Positions 7,377-16,376 of a DNA stretch of 45,866 nucleotides are shown here, piece by piece. The DNA is taken from the NCBI GenBank assembly GCA_027003075.1, contig JALWYV010000044.1:1-45866 (forward strand), given 5' to 3'. The DNA comes from Caldifarciminota bacterium (GTDB lineage: Bacteria > Hydrothermota > Hydrothermia > LBFQ01). The translations under genes were made by a program, and so were the position numbers. Within the stretch, counting starts at the first letter, position 1, and each line of letters begins with the position of its first letter. The notes under the pieces were generated by a model. It made no database searches and was not told the DNA's origin. It saw only the letters and a program-made list of their open reading frames with translations.

Positions 7377-8576
7377 ATGATGAAGCACAGCCTTGACTTT
7401 GTAAAGTTCAATGCGGAAACTGGTAGGGCACTTATTCACGGGTATCCGTACGCCTACAGATCCGCCTTTCTGAACCAGTACTTTGAGAACGCTGTACGTT
7501 CTGCACATCCGGATGGTACGGGTGTACTGTATAAGGCTTCCCTGTTTGCGAACTACCGTGTACTGAGAAGGGCAAAGGAGTCCCTGAATCTGGAGGATGA
7601 GAGTGAGTTTCTGAAATTTCTGGAGATGCTGTTTATGAGTCTCGGATACGGGAAACCTCTCACAAGCAAAGAGGATATAAAGCTTATCGCCTCGCCGATA
7701 GCTCAGACGTACCTGTACGTTCACCACACGACTTCGGACGTACCCATGTGCAACTTCCAGCGTGGTTTCTTTGCAGCATCCCTTGACGTTATCCTCAACC
7801 AGTCTCCGGGGACAGTGTACGTTGAGGAGACCGAGTGCGTGGCCATGCAGGATCCAGTGTGCCGTATGGTTCCCCACGTTAAACCTTACGACGTTGACTT
7901 CCCCGATGTGGACTACTCCAGAATAGACTTCTATACGGAAGAGGATCCCCACTTTATGGAAAAGGTGAACCTGTTGAGAAAGGCTATACCCAAAGCCGAT
8001 GACACCGGTAACATATACGTTCAGTCGGCCTACGGCGGCCTGAAAAGGGCAGCCTTCCTCTATTTCCCCACCGAGTACTTCTCTTACGCCACATGGAAGG
8101 CTCTGACGGAGGGGGATTTCAGCACCGCCGACCTCACCCTCCGCTTTGCGGGATACTCCGGATTTTTGATGACCTTTGTTTCACTTTATTACACGCCCAT
8201 AGGGAAGGTTGCCTACGGGAACCCCGAAACCCCTGAGGACCTCTTCAGGGCGATTATGGGGAGCATGAAGTACTGGGGTATGGGATTCTGGAAAGTTGAG
8301 GAAGTCGGAGAGGGAAGGGCGGTCGCGAAAGTTCATAACTTCTACGAGAACGACTTCCAGAGGCTCGTTGGTGTTGGGGAACCCTATTCCCCCTACGTGG
8401 TGGGCGGCATCATGGGGTTGCTCTACGCCATATATAGGGTGAGGTTTTACCTGAAGGAAGAACCCCTCTTCATTTCGGAGGCCATTCAGTCCTACGATGA
8501 GGCTCTGGAAACCTTTAAAGTCAGTTCCTCCTTTGACCACAGCGAGAACGCTCAGATAGTGGAGTTTGAGTGGTGA
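7377..8576 (+). CDS. V4R (4-vinyl reductase)-like ligand-sensor protein
   Basis: A 399-residue soluble protein. Around residues 145-165 the motif VYVEETECVAMQDPVCRMV fits the C-terminal signature of V4R domains, which bind small hydrophobic ligands or cofactors in XylR/DmpR-type regulators and in vinyl-reductase-like enzymes: a Cys, then a Cys after a short Gly/Asp-bearing loop. A second half of similar size may be a diverged second copy (RAVAKVHNFYENDFQR near residue 315). No DNA-binding or output domain is visible, so it could signal through its operon partner. There is no good ribosome-binding site, and the start is set by the ATG pair three bases after the previous stop. Its stop abuts the stop of hisS on the other strand. 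Confidence 0.6.
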   Translation: MMKHSLDFVKFNAETGRALIHGYPYAYRSAFLNQYFENAVRSAHPDGTGVLYKASLFANYRVLRRAKESLNLEDESEFLKFLEMLFMSLGYGKPLTSKEDIKLIASPIAQTYLYVHHTTSDVPMCNFQRGFFAASLDVILNQSPGTVYVEETECVAMQDPVCRMVPHVKPYDVDFPDVDYSRIDFYTEEDPHFMEKVNLLRKAIPKADDTGNIYVQSAYGGLKRAAFLYFPTEYFSYATWKALTEGDFSTADLTLRFAGYSGFLMTFVSLYYTPIGKVAYGNPETPEDLFRAIMGSMKYWGMGFWKVEEVGEGRAVAKVHNFYENDFQRLVGVGEPYSPYVVGGIMGLLYAIYRVRFYLKEEPLFISEAIQSYDEALETFKVSSSFDHSENAQIVEFEW

Positions 8577-9770
8577 CTACAGGGATATTAGACTCTCCTC
8601 GCCCGTCTCCATGTCTTTAAGCCGGTACATACCTTTACCGTACTCCTCCTCACCGACTATTACCACCCATCTGGCTCCCACCTTGTTGGCGTACCTCATC
8701 TGCGCCCTGAGGCTCCTCTTCTCGTAGAGCATGTCCGCCCGCTTCCCCTCCTCCCGCAGTTTGTTCAGAACGAAGAAGGCGTACTCCTTCAGATCCTCCG
8801 ACGTCCTCACGACGAAGTAGAGGGGCCTCCGCTCTATCCCGCCACCGTACACCAGAACTATCCTGTCCACGCCGGCTGCCCATCCGAAGGCGGGGGTGGG
8901 CTTACCTCCGAGGTCGGCGACGAGGGTGTCGTATCTGCCCCCGGCCAGGACCGTACTCTGGGCGGCCTCAAGTTCTTTCGCCTTTATCTCAAACACCACC
9001 CCCGTATAGTAGTCAAGGCCCCTTACGAGGTTCGGATCCCTGCGGACCGGCACCCCCATCTCCTTTAACTTCTCCAGCGTCTTCCGGAAGTTCTCCCTCT
9101 CCTCGTCCGTCGTGAAGTCCAGTATGTCCGGAGGGTTGAGTCTTGGGCCGTCTATCTTACAATCCAGCACCCGCAGGGGATTGGTCTCCCTTCGCCGTTT
9201 GCAGTCGTCACAGAGGTCGTCCCTGTCCGTCAGGTACTCCCTCAACGCCCGTGAGTACCTGCGTTTGGTTTCGGCTCCTCCGAGTGTGTTTACCAGAACC
9301 TCCACGTCTATACCGAGGGTTTTAAGGGGAAGGTAGGCGGACCATATCCCCTCAACGTCGGATAGGTATCCGGAGTACCCTATGAACTCCGCCCCTATCT
9401 GGTAGAACTGCCTGTACCTACCCTTCTGAGGCCTCTCCGCCCTGAACATGGGGCCGAAGTAAGCCAGCTTCTTCGGTGGAGCCATGCCGTGTTCTATGAA
9501 GGCTCTGACCACACCTGCCGTCCCCTCTGGCCTCATCACGACCTCTCTCCCCCCACGGTCTTTAAAGGCGAACATCTGCTTCTGTACGATATCCGTCTCC
9601 TCGCCCACGGAGCGAACGAAGAGCTCAAGACGCTCAAGTATGGGCGTCTCTATCCACGTGAAGTTGAAGAGGTCAAGGACTTCCCTGAAGACCTCGTAAA
9701 CCTTCCAGAACTTCTCCCACTCCTCGCCGTATATATCCCGGAACCCCCTGAGGGTGGTTATCCTGCCCAT
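8577..9770 (-). CDS. hisS: Histidyl-tRNA synthetase
   Basis: Class II aminoacyl-tRNA synthetase that charges tRNA-His. It is 397 residues, a normal to slightly short length. Visible: the N-terminal TLRGFRDIYGEE, motif 2 with RYRQFYQIGAEFIG, the histidine-binding LVRGLDYYTGVVFE, the AGGRYD loop, motif 3 around GWAAGVDRI, and a C-terminal anticodon-binding domain. An internal segment with LCDDCK and LDCK carries Cys residues often seen in bacterial HisRS. It starts one base after the upstream gene's stop, with GAGGT as ribosome-binding site, so the two are co-transcribed. Confidence 0.97.
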   Translation of the reverse strand: MGRITTLRGFRDIYGEEWEKFWKVYEVFREVLDLFNFTWIETPILERLELFVRSVGEETDIVQKQMFAFKDRGGREVVMRPEGTAGVVRAFIEHGMAPPKKLAYFGPMFRAERPQKGRYRQFYQIGAEFIGYSGYLSDVEGIWSAYLPLKTLGIDVEVLVNTLGGAETKRRYSRALREYLTDRDDLCDDCKRRRETNPLRVLDCKIDGPRLNPPDILDFTTDEERENFRKTLEKLKEMGVPVRRDPNLVRGLDYYTGVVFEIKAKELEAAQSTVLAGGRYDTLVADLGGKPTPAFGWAAGVDRIVLVYGGGIERRPLYFVVRTSEDLKEYAFFVLNKLREEGKRADMLYEKRSLRAQMRYANKVGARWVVIVGEEEYGKGMYRLKDMETGEESLISL

Positions 9771-9771
9771 A

Positions 9772-10221
9772 TTACCTCAGTATGAACCGCAGGCCTATGC
9801 CCATGGAGAGGCCAAAACCCACGTCTCCGTCCGTGGTGAAGTAGAATATCGGAGGGACCTCCATGAAGATGTCAAGGGGGGCCTCGCTCAGGATAAACTC
9901 AAGACCGAAGGGCATCTGCAGGCCCATGATACCGTAGTCTTCACCATACTTGCGGTTGTGCATACCAACGTAGGCCCCTATACCGAGGTAACCGTTTATG
10001 GGGGTCTGTCGGGTCAGGGCGGTGTGGAACAGAATTGAACCGGACATGGCTATGTGTGCCGGAGCGAAGAACCCTCCACCTCCCGCGTGCAACTGGAAAG
10101 CCGTGTTGTTCCCCACTCCCCAGAACTTCAGGGATATCCCGGTCGGATCACCGATCACCAGACCTATGCTTATACCCGAAGAGGGGGTCGTGGTAAGTGC
10201 AGAAATAAGAAACGCAAGCAT
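9772..10221 (-). CDS. Small predicted outer-membrane beta-barrel protein
   Basis: A 149-residue protein with a short signal peptide (MLAFLISALTTTPS) and then alternating Gly/aromatic strands typical of small outer-membrane barrels. ISIGLVIGDPTGISLKFW resembles the opening strand of small barrel families such as DUF3996. It ends in SMGIGLRFILR, a plausible last strand. The family is uncertain. TAAAAT lies six bases before the ATG, and hisS follows one base after the stop, making a two-gene operon. Confidence 0.65.
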   Translation of the reverse strand: MLAFLISALTTTPSSGISIGLVIGDPTGISLKFWGVGNNTAFQLHAGGGGFFAPAHIAMSGSILFHTALTRQTPINGYLGIGAYVGMHNRKYGEDYGIMGLQMPFGLEFILSEAPLDIFMEVPPIFYFTTDGDVGFGLSMGIGLRFILR

Positions 10222-10227
10222 GCCATT

Positions 10228-10233
10228 ATTTTA
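10228..10233 (-). promoter_or_regulatory. Candidate -10 element of the barrel gene/hisS operon (TAAAAT)
   Basis: TAAAAT on the minus strand, six bases before the ATG at 10221; no ribosome-binding site between them. Confidence 0.5.
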
Positions 10234-10265
10234 AGCCGGTAATGGGGAGCAGGCATCATCGTCTC

Positions 10266-10781
10266 TCACCGTCCCAACAGGCCGTTAATCCTATCCCTGT
10301 TGAACCTCTGCACCATAACCGGATAACCGTTGAGGAGCATGTTGAAGAGAAAGTACCAGAACGCCGTCGCCCACCATCCACGGAACAGGGCGTAAAGCGT
10401 TAATCCGGAAACTATGGCGAAGATCATGGCGTGGGCCTGTTCGGCCCCCCGCATGGCCTTCTCAAGCCTCACGAGATCCTTCTTGCCTCCCCTAAGACGT
10501 ATCTCCCGGTTGAAGACGCTGACGTGTCGGAGGATGCGCTGGAAGTACCCGACACCGAGGAGTCGGTACAGACGCCTCTCAAAGGGACGGACCCGGAAGT
10601 AGGCCTCCGGGAAATTCACGGCACCGGTTCGGTGTAGGGCGTATGCCCAGAACATCAAAAGCCAGTTTATCCAGAAGGCGAAGGATATGCGGTTTATACC
10701 CACGCCAAGGGCGAGATAGAGGACGACCACTCCCATAATTAGGGTGATTAGTATGGCGAGGATGTACGATAACGGTTTCAT
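10266..10781 (-). CDS. CrtO-like membrane acyltransferase family protein
   Basis: A 171-residue membrane protein with about four hydrophobic segments. FPEAYFRVRPFERRLYRLLG and the C-terminal YPVMVQRFNRDRI resemble the family of glycosyl-4,4'-diaponeurosporenoate acyltransferase (CrtO), whose members share a near-terminal Gln-Arg-x-Asn-Arg motif. In Staphylococcus this enzyme acylates a carotenoid. Here no carotenoid genes are nearby, so the substrate may be another glycolipid. GGAG sits unusually close to the ATG. A TAGAAT about 27 bases upstream is the nearest -10-like element, so this gene does not follow the tight leaderless spacing. Confidence 0.55.
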   Translation of the reverse strand: MKPLSYILAILITLIMGVVVLYLALGVGINRISFAFWINWLLMFWAYALHRTGAVNFPEAYFRVRPFERRLYRLLGVGYFQRILRHVSVFNREIRLRGGKKDLVRLEKAMRGAEQAHAMIFAIVSGLTLYALFRGWWATAFWYFLFNMLLNGYPVMVQRFNRDRINGLLGR

Positions 10782-10823
10782 CGCTCCATACTTACCGAAT
10801 TACACTGAATTCTACAGGAAATT

Positions 10824-11363
10824 TCAAATCCTATCAAGGCGTTTCCCCATCACGAAGAATCTGACGCCGTCCGGAGAAAAGCGGAAGTCGTCTAAGACCA
10901 CCACCCACCCCCTCTTCCTGTACAGGGAAATGGCAGGCTCGTTATCGGCTCTCACCGTGAGCAACGCCACAGGCTCAGGACGTTCCTTCAAAAGTAAATC
11001 GTGGAGCCTTCCTCCGATTCCCCGCCTCTGATATTCGGGATGTACGGCCAGCTCAACGAATTCGTAATGCTCCGGCTCCATCCACTCCTTTCGCTGTTCC
11101 GGTGTCATGGCCGCCCAGACCTTATCGTACCAGTACTGTCCCGGATCCCCCGTATAACCGTAGGAGAAACCCACGAGCCTGTCCCCATCAACGGCGATGA
11201 AACCCCTGTACCCTCTCCTCCTGAAGTGCCTCCGCATGATCTCATCGCGCTCTCTGATAGCCCTCTCACTTAGACCGTGGACGATGGCGTATATTTCAAG
11301 AATCTCCGGCAACCGCCTTTCCATCTCCTCCCGCAAGGCTTCCCGGATCTCTACCTTACCCAT
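10824..11363 (-). CDS. GNAT-family N-acetyltransferase
   Basis: About 180 residues. The acetyl-CoA-binding motif A is clear: ELAVHPEYQRRGIGGRLHDL, followed by ALLTVRADNEPAISLYRKRGW, the usual motif B region of GNAT enzymes that acetylate amines of small molecules or protein N-termini. The substrate cannot be told. Three starts are possible (GTG 11372, ATG 11369, ATG 11363). I chose 11363 because GAGG lies eight bases before it. The longer options overlap the VOC gene stop. Confidence 0.85.
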   Translation of the reverse strand: MGKVEIREALREEMERRLPEILEIYAIVHGLSERAIRERDEIMRRHFRRRGYRGFIAVDGDRLVGFSYGYTGDPGQYWYDKVWAAMTPEQRKEWMEPEHYEFVELAVHPEYQRRGIGGRLHDLLLKERPEPVALLTVRADNEPAISLYRKRGWVVVLDDFRFSPDGVRFFVMGKRLDRI

Positions 11364-11368
11364 ACGCA

Positions 11369-11713
11369 TCACCTCAGAGGTGTGGCCAGTTCAACACGGT
11401 TCCCAAAGGGGTCCATATACATAACCGTCCTGTAGCCGAAATCCTGATCCTTAGGAGGATGCACGGGTTTTAGGCCTGCACCGTTGAGACGTTCCGTTGT
11501 AGCATCCACGTCTTCCACAACTATGAATATTCCCGCTCCGTGCGTCTCATCCTCTGGACTTTCGGCACGGTGAAGGGCGATGGTCGCCGGGGACAGATCA
11601 AACTCCACGTACTCCGGCGATGCGTACCGTACGGGCAGGCCTAAGACGTCCCGGTAAAAACGCAGGGCCTTCTCCATATCCGCAACGTGCAGGACGCATA
11701 CGGTGAACTTCAC
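11369..11713 (-). CDS. VOC (glyoxalase/bleomycin-resistance) superfamily protein
   Basis: A 114-residue single VOC module. The opening strand VLHVADMEKALRFYRDVLGL and the closing MYMDPFGNRVEL are typical of glyoxalase/dioxygenase-like small proteins; His and Glu in these segments are the usual metal ligands. Function cannot be narrowed further. The start is GTG, with TAGAAT six bases before it inside the end of deoC, so it may be transcribed separately as well as with deoC. Confidence 0.85.
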   Translation of the reverse strand: MKFTVCVLHVADMEKALRFYRDVLGLPVRYASPEYVEFDLSPATIALHRAESPEDETHGAGIFIVVEDVDATTERLNGAGLKPVHPPKDQDFGYRTVMYMDPFGNRVELATPLR

Positions 11714-11717
11714 GTCC

Positions 11718-12416
11718 CTATTCTAAGCCCGCCACCTGAGGCCCCCTGCTCGTGCCGAGCCTCTTCGCCCCCGCCTTTATGAGCTTCAGGGCGAACTCCT
11801 TCGTCCTTATCCCCCCGGAGGCCTTTACAGGTAGTTTGGTGGCCCTCGCCATGAGGAGGACGTCGTAGATGGTGGCCCCACCTTTTATGAAGCCGGTGGA
11901 GGTCTTTACGAAGGATGCCCCCGCCTCCTCGGCCAGTCTGCACGCCATCACCTTCTCCTCGTCCGTTAGAAGCCCCGTCTCTATGATCACCTTCACGGGG
12001 ACGCCTGCCGCCTCCACCACCGCCCTTATATCCTCCTTCACCTCATCGTATCTGCCGGCCTTCAGGAGGCCGACGTTTATTACCATGTCTATCTCGTCCG
12101 CTCCGTCCTCTACGGCCTTTCTGGCCTCGTAGGCCTTGACGTCGCTCCTGCTGGCCCCGAGGGGGAACCCCACGACGCTAACTACCTTCATCCTGTCCCC
12201 CACGACTCCCTTCGCCAGTCTCACGTAGTAGGGGTTAACGCACACGCCTAAGAAACCGTACTTCAGGGACTCCTCACAGAAGGCCTTTATCTCATCCGGC
12301 GTGGCTTCCGGTCTGAGTATGGTGTTCTCTACGTAGGGTCTCACGTCCACGCTCTCGTCTACGGGGGAAGCTTCTATTTCCGCAGCGAGCCTGCGTATCT
12401 CGTCAAAGTTTACCAT
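11718..12416 (-). CDS. deoC: Deoxyribose-phosphate aldolase
   Basis: Splits 2-deoxyribose-5-phosphate into glyceraldehyde-3-phosphate and acetaldehyde in nucleoside catabolism. It is 232 residues, a normal length for the short bacterial type. The Schiff-base Lys sits in SFVKTSTGF, with [10 protein letters not shown] before it and VKASGGIRT after it, all diagnostic for DeoC. It follows the PpiD-like gene by about ten bases, with GGAGGGG as ribosome-binding site, so it is a downstream operon gene. Confidence 0.96.
   Translation of the reverse strand: MVNFDEIRRLAAEIEASPVDESVDVRPYVENTILRPEATPDEIKAFCEESLKYGFLGVCVNPYYVRLAKGVVGDRMKVVSVVGFPLGASRSDVKAYEARKAVEDGADEIDMVINVGLLKAGRYDEVKEDIRAVVEAAGVPVKVIIETGLLTDEEKVMACRLAEEAGASFVKTSTGFIKGGATIYDVLLMARATKLPVKASGGIRTKEFALKLIKAGAKRLGTSRGPQVAGLE
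11720..11725 (-). promoter_or_regulatory. Candidate -10 element of the VOC gene (TAGAAT)
   Basis: TAGAAT on the minus strand, six bases before the GTG at 11713 and overlapping the last codons and stop of deoC. Confidence 0.5.
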
Positions 12417-12427
12417 GTCGCCCCTCC

Positions 12428-14254
12428 TCAGTAGATGTAGCCCCTGTAATCCTTGAGCGGGTAGAGGTCTTCCAGCTCCCTCGCGAAACCGCCTATGAAC
12501 TTCATGGCTACCTGCTGATGCTCCTGCGGGAGCAGAGTCTGGAACTTCTTGTTGAACTCCTCCTTACTTACGGGTACCTCGTACCTCTTAAGGACGAGAT
12601 ATGCCCCCGTCTCGTAGTCGTACGGGCCCTGCCACTCGCCGGCCTTCACCTTCCTCAGGAGGGAGAAGAAGAGGTCCTTCGCCACGAGTCCCCTCACGAA
12701 AGCGTTGGAGCTGACGGAGTCTTCCGTCCCGACCCCCAGACGCACGTCGGGGTAGAGGGCGGGTATGCTGTCCACGGGAGTTCCGGCCGAGAGTTTCGCC
12801 TTTATCTCCTCCATGAGCTTCAGCCCCTTCCTGCGCCTGTAGTCAAGGGTGTACTCCCTCTTAACGTCCTCTTTAACCTCCTCGTAGGGCGGTACCCCTG
12901 CCTCCCTCTTATCAAGGAGTTTGGCCACCAGATAGAACTGCGGCCTGTAAACGATATCGGACACTTCCCCTACCTTCGCCCTCTTTATCCATGAGAGGAG
13001 CGCCCTGTCCGGCCCGACGAAGGGGATAAAGCCGTCGGCGAGGCTGAAAAGCCCCGTACTGTCAACCCGAAAGCCGTACTTCTTCGCCAGACCCACGAAG
13101 TCCTTCGTCTTCTTCGCCTCCTCAAGGAACCTTATGAGGGAGTCCCTTATCTCCTGCTTGCTCTGGTAAGACGTCTTCACGGTTATTAATATGTGGGCGA
13201 GCCTGACGCTGTCTCCGGTAGTATCCTTTTCCAGAACCTTCACTATGTCCCAGCCGAAGGGGAACAGGAAAGGCCCGAGGACCGCTCCGGTGTCGGCGTT
13301 GGAGAGGGCGGCCTTTATCTCAGGGGGGAGGTTGGGGTCGTCCACGGCGAACCACCCCAGTTCCCCGGCGTTCTCCCTCGTTCTTACGTCCTCGCTGTAG
13401 GCCTTTACGGCTCCCTCCCAGTTTACCCTGGCCTCCTCAAGGGCGTTGTCCACCAGCTCCTTCGCCTGAACGGAGTCGGCCTTTAAAGGGACCTTGTCCA
13501 CCCTGACGATGTAGAGGTCGGCCCTCGGAGGCTTGCGGAACTTCTCCTTGTTCTTCTCGTAGAACTCCTTCAGTTTTTCCTCCGTTACCCCCGTTGGGGT
13601 ATCCTGAATCTGGTTGTAAACGAGATTTACAAAGGAAAAACCGTACTTCGTGTTCTCCTCCTCGTACTTCTTCCACATCTCGTGGCGGGATATTGAGGGG
13701 ACCTTCACGAAGAGCGCCCTCGTTATTTCAACCGGTATTACCCTCCTCAGTTCACGCTCGTAGGCGGCGAATATGGGGGCGTAACGCTTATCGTTCAGGA
13801 CCTGAAGGTAGAGCTGGTAGTTGAACTGTCCGTCCTTGTTGAAGAGGGTGTCCCTCATGATCTCCGGAGGGGGAAACAGGGCCACTAACGTCAGAACAGT
13901 TTTATCGTTCAACTTTATGCCATACTTGTCCGCCAGCATCTTCCAGCGGATCATGTCCACCAGCTGGTAGAATACGGCATCCCGTATGGCCTCCTCCTCC
14001 TCCGGAGGCAGGGACTCAACGCCCCTTACGGCGAGGGTTTCGGCTATGGCCTTTTGAACTGCCGCATCGTACTCCTGTACCGTAAGCTGGTAGTCCCCTA
14101 TCTCCGCAACAATACCTTCCTGCCACGGTTTGGTTCTAGTCCAGTTGAAGTTAAGTATGTTAGCCCCCAGCTCCAGACCCAACCACGCTACGAAGGCTAT
14201 GGCCACGAGCCAGATGAGCCACTTAAAACTTTCACGGAACTTCCTTATCGCCAT
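12428..14254 (-). CDS. PpiD/SurA-type periplasmic peptidyl-prolyl isomerase chaperone
   Basis: A 608-residue protein anchored by one N-terminal membrane helix (about residues 12-33, [19 protein letters not shown]). The N-terminal SurA-like helical region runs to about 225, followed by a parvulin-like domain ([20 protein letters not shown] and [17 protein letters not shown]) and a second region starting with [10 protein letters not shown]. This order fits PpiD-type chaperones that help proteins leave the Sec channel on the outer side. A true isomerase role is not certain because parvulin domains in this family are often inactive. TATAAT lies eight bases before the ATG. Confidence 0.85.
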   Translation of the reverse strand: MAIRKFRESFKWLIWLVAIAFVAWLGLELGANILNFNWTRTKPWQEGIVAEIGDYQLTVQEYDAAVQKAIAETLAVRGVESLPPEEEEAIRDAVFYQLVDMIRWKMLADKYGIKLNDKTVLTLVALFPPPEIMRDTLFNKDGQFNYQLYLQVLNDKRYAPIFAAYERELRRVIPVEITRALFVKVPSISRHEMWKKYEEENTKYGFSFVNLVYNQIQDTPTGVTEEKLKEFYEKNKEKFRKPPRADLYIVRVDKVPLKADSVQAKELVDNALEEARVNWEGAVKAYSEDVRTRENAGELGWFAVDDPNLPPEIKAALSNADTGAVLGPFLFPFGWDIVKVLEKDTTGDSVRLAHILITVKTSYQSKQEIRDSLIRFLEEAKKTKDFVGLAKKYGFRVDSTGLFSLADGFIPFVGPDRALLSWIKRAKVGEVSDIVYRPQFYLVAKLLDKREAGVPPYEEVKEDVKREYTLDYRRRKGLKLMEEIKAKLSAGTPVDSIPALYPDVRLGVGTEDSVSSNAFVRGLVAKDLFFSLLRKVKAGEWQGPYDYETGAYLVLKRYEVPVSKEEFNKKFQTLLPQEHQQVAMKFIGGFARELEDLYPLKDYRGYIY

Positions 14255-14522
14255 AGGCGGGGATTATACTGGGGAAGGGGTAGAAGTTAAGCAGATCATC
14301 AAGTGAACGCCGGTGAAATTTGGGGTGACCATGTTTGTCTATGCTCAAGGAAACCTATTCTCCCTTCAGGAGCGTCAACACTCAACAAAGTTCAAGCTCT
14401 CGTCTCCCATATCAAAAACCAACCCTGAACCTTTTCTTTCAACCTCAAAAACACTTCCCCACCATCAAACCTCCTACAGCCATTTCAAAGTTGAAACTAC
14501 ACCGTACACGTTCCGGTAAGAC
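14255..14522. other. Intergenic region with strong strand skew
   Basis: A 268-base gap between the outer-membrane protein gene of the pgs operon and the PpiD-like promoter. The minus strand is G/T/A-rich and notably C-poor between about 14310 and 14500. Two overlapping plus-strand frames of 60-70 codons lie here but have low-complexity, Ser/Thr/Pro-rich translations and no ribosome-binding site, so I do not call them. No repeat array, tRNA or recognisable terminator is seen. Confidence 0.4.
14263..14268 (-). promoter_or_regulatory. Candidate -10 element of the PpiD-like/deoC operon (TATAAT)
   Basis: TATAAT on the minus strand, eight bases before the ATG at 14254. Confidence 0.6.
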
Positions 14523-16376
14523 CTAAAACCTGAACCTCACCGGTACCCTTATCCCGGCCGTGAATATCGTCTCCCTGTAGTCCTTGAAGACGTCCACCTT
14601 CGGCGTGGGAGCCGTCGTGCTGCGGCTCCTTATCCGGTAGGAGAGGAAGGGTCTGACGTAGGGGAGGTCCCCGGAGATGCCAAAGGTTAGGTCGTTCTCC
14701 TTGTCTTCCCTGCCGTAGTGGGAGTCGGCGGTGTTGGTGGTGGTGTAGTTGCGCACGGTGTACCTGTAGGAGACGTAGGGGGATACGTAGGGGAGGGAGA
14801 GGCGGAGACCCGCCTTGAAGGTGGTGTACTCGTGGGACCAGTCCCTGGGGGTTCCGGCGGGGAGGTTCGTCGCCTCCACCTTGCCGAAGAGGACGTCCCC
14901 TTTTACGGAGAGGACGGAGTACCTGAAGGTCAGACCCACCCCCGACCTATGAAATCGGGCGTCGTAGACGTCAAACGTGGGGTTAAAGTCGTAGTTTCCG
15001 AAGCCGTACGTACCCCTTACGGTCAAAAGCTTGAACGTGTAGGAGACGGACAGGCCCGTCCTCGTATAGGCGAAGGAGAGGAGCTCGTAGGCCCTCGAAG
15101 ACCCCGTGTACGTGGGTCTTACGCCGTAGAAGGGCATCTTTAGGTAGTAGATTGACGCCCGAAGGCCGTAGTACCTACCCTCAAGGGATGCCCTGTACCG
15201 GCTGCGGTTGAGCTGCTGGTTCTGGACGTACCTGTAGAGGGAATATGAGAGGGACGGGCCGACGAAGACCCGCCTCTTGAAACGGTAAAGGTAGGTGAGG
15301 GATACTCCGGCCCTCCAGATCCCGTCCCCTATCCCCTCAACTTCGGGGTACCTGTAGGGCTTGAGGCCGAGGTAGAAGGTGTCTATCTGGGGTTGGCTGT
15401 AGTGATAGACGTTGTCGGAGGACATGTAGGCGATAACGGGAGATACGCTGACGTAGTGGTGCTTGAAAGTTCTCCGACGCCTGCGGCGCTTTCTGGCCTT
15501 CTTCTTTTTCCTTTTCTTCTTCTTCAACTTTGCCTCTTTGTAGTCCACAGCTTTGAGGGAAGCGAGCATGGGGCCGTACCCGGCCATACCCATATCCGTG
15601 AACCGGAACAGTCCTCCTTCCCTTTTCTTACGTCTAACCTTTTCCACGTAAGGTTTGACCGCGCCTTCCGCACCGGATACCACTATCCTGTAGCGGTGGA
15701 GACCTTTGGGGACCTTCAGACTGAGTTTCAGAGGTACGGATGCGGCAATTCTACTGTTTCCCGACAGAAATACGGCTCTCCTTGAAGGTTTAAGCGTCTT
15801 TATGGCCGATTTTACGAGCCGTCTCCCCTTATACACCTTGAGCTTCGCCTTCACCCTGTTCCTACCTTTCATAAAAGCGCGGAAGAAGATGTGGAGCTTC
15901 GTCGGTCCCTTGACCTTGACCACGACCTCCTTATCCGCCCTGTAGTAGGTGTAGCGGTTCTCACCCACCAGGAGGACGACGGGGTACCCTCCCCCCTCCG
16001 GCTGGATGGGTTTCCAGCGGCGGCGCACGTACCTGTAGATGCGGGCTATCGCCTCCGGTGAGGCGTAGAAGTCGTAGGTGCCGGCCGTTAGGTGCATCCT
16101 TATCTCGCTCTTACCCTTCTTGAAGGGGAACACCCTCCGTTTTCCGTTCTTGCGGTTTACGTACCAGAGTTTGCCGCTCCTGTCCGCCCGGAGTTTCCAC
16201 TTGACGCTCATGCTCTTTTTTACCTTGATCCTCACGGGCGTGTTGGGTGAGAGCTGGAGGTAATCCTTCTTCCCGACCGTGGCTCTCGGCCCTTCGGCCA
16301 GATCCGTAATATCAACCCATGCCCCCATCAGGGAGACGGGAATTAAAGCAGAGATGAAAAACGCTAACCTCTTCAT
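14523..16376 (-). CDS. Large outer-membrane beta-barrel protein of the poly-gamma-glutamate operon
   Basis: About 617 residues from the ATG at 16376. An earlier in-frame start at 16484 would bury the signal peptide MKRLAFFISALIPVSLMGA, so I reject it. Residues about 20-260 form an extracytoplasmic basic domain. Residues 283-305 are an almost unbroken run of Lys and Arg. After that come many alternating aromatic strands (for example YVSVSPVIAYMSS and VRPFLSYRIRSRS) ending in VPVRFRF with a terminal Phe, the mark of an outer-membrane barrel. The start overlaps the pgsW stop as ATGA. Role inferred: export or anchoring of the polymer made by the upstream genes. Confidence 0.75.
   Translation of the reverse strand: MKRLAFFISALIPVSLMGAWVDITDLAEGPRATVGKKDYLQLSPNTPVRIKVKKSMSVKWKLRADRSGKLWYVNRKNGKRRVFPFKKGKSEIRMHLTAGTYDFYASPEAIARIYRYVRRRWKPIQPEGGGYPVVLLVGENRYTYYRADKEVVVKVKGPTKLHIFFRAFMKGRNRVKAKLKVYKGRRLVKSAIKTLKPSRRAVFLSGNSRIAASVPLKLSLKVPKGLHRYRIVVSGAEGAVKPYVEKVRRKKREGGLFRFTDMGMAGYGPMLASLKAVDYKEAKLKKKKRKKKKARKRRRRRRTFKHHYVSVSPVIAYMSSDNVYHYSQPQIDTFYLGLKPYRYPEVEGIGDGIWRAGVSLTYLYRFKRRVFVGPSLSYSLYRYVQNQQLNRSRYRASLEGRYYGLRASIYYLKMPFYGVRPTYTGSSRAYELLSFAYTRTGLSVSYTFKLLTVRGTYGFGNYDFNPTFDVYDARFHRSGVGLTFRYSVLSVKGDVLFGKVEATNLPAGTPRDWSHEYTTFKAGLRLSLPYVSPYVSYRYTVRNYTTTNTADSHYGREDKENDLTFGISGDLPYVRPFLSYRIRSRSTTAPTPKVDVFKDYRETIFTAGIRVPVRFRF

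Noticed and set aside
14290-14520. Possible CRISPR remnant (GTTTCAACTTTGAAA on the minus strand)
   Set aside because: The CRISPR-like start GTTTCAA occurs once; no direct repeats at regular spacing were found.
14313-14526. Two overlapping plus-strand frames of 60-70 codons
   Set aside because: Ser/Thr/Pro/Lys-rich translations in two frames at once reflect base skew; no ribosome-binding site or spaced -10 element.
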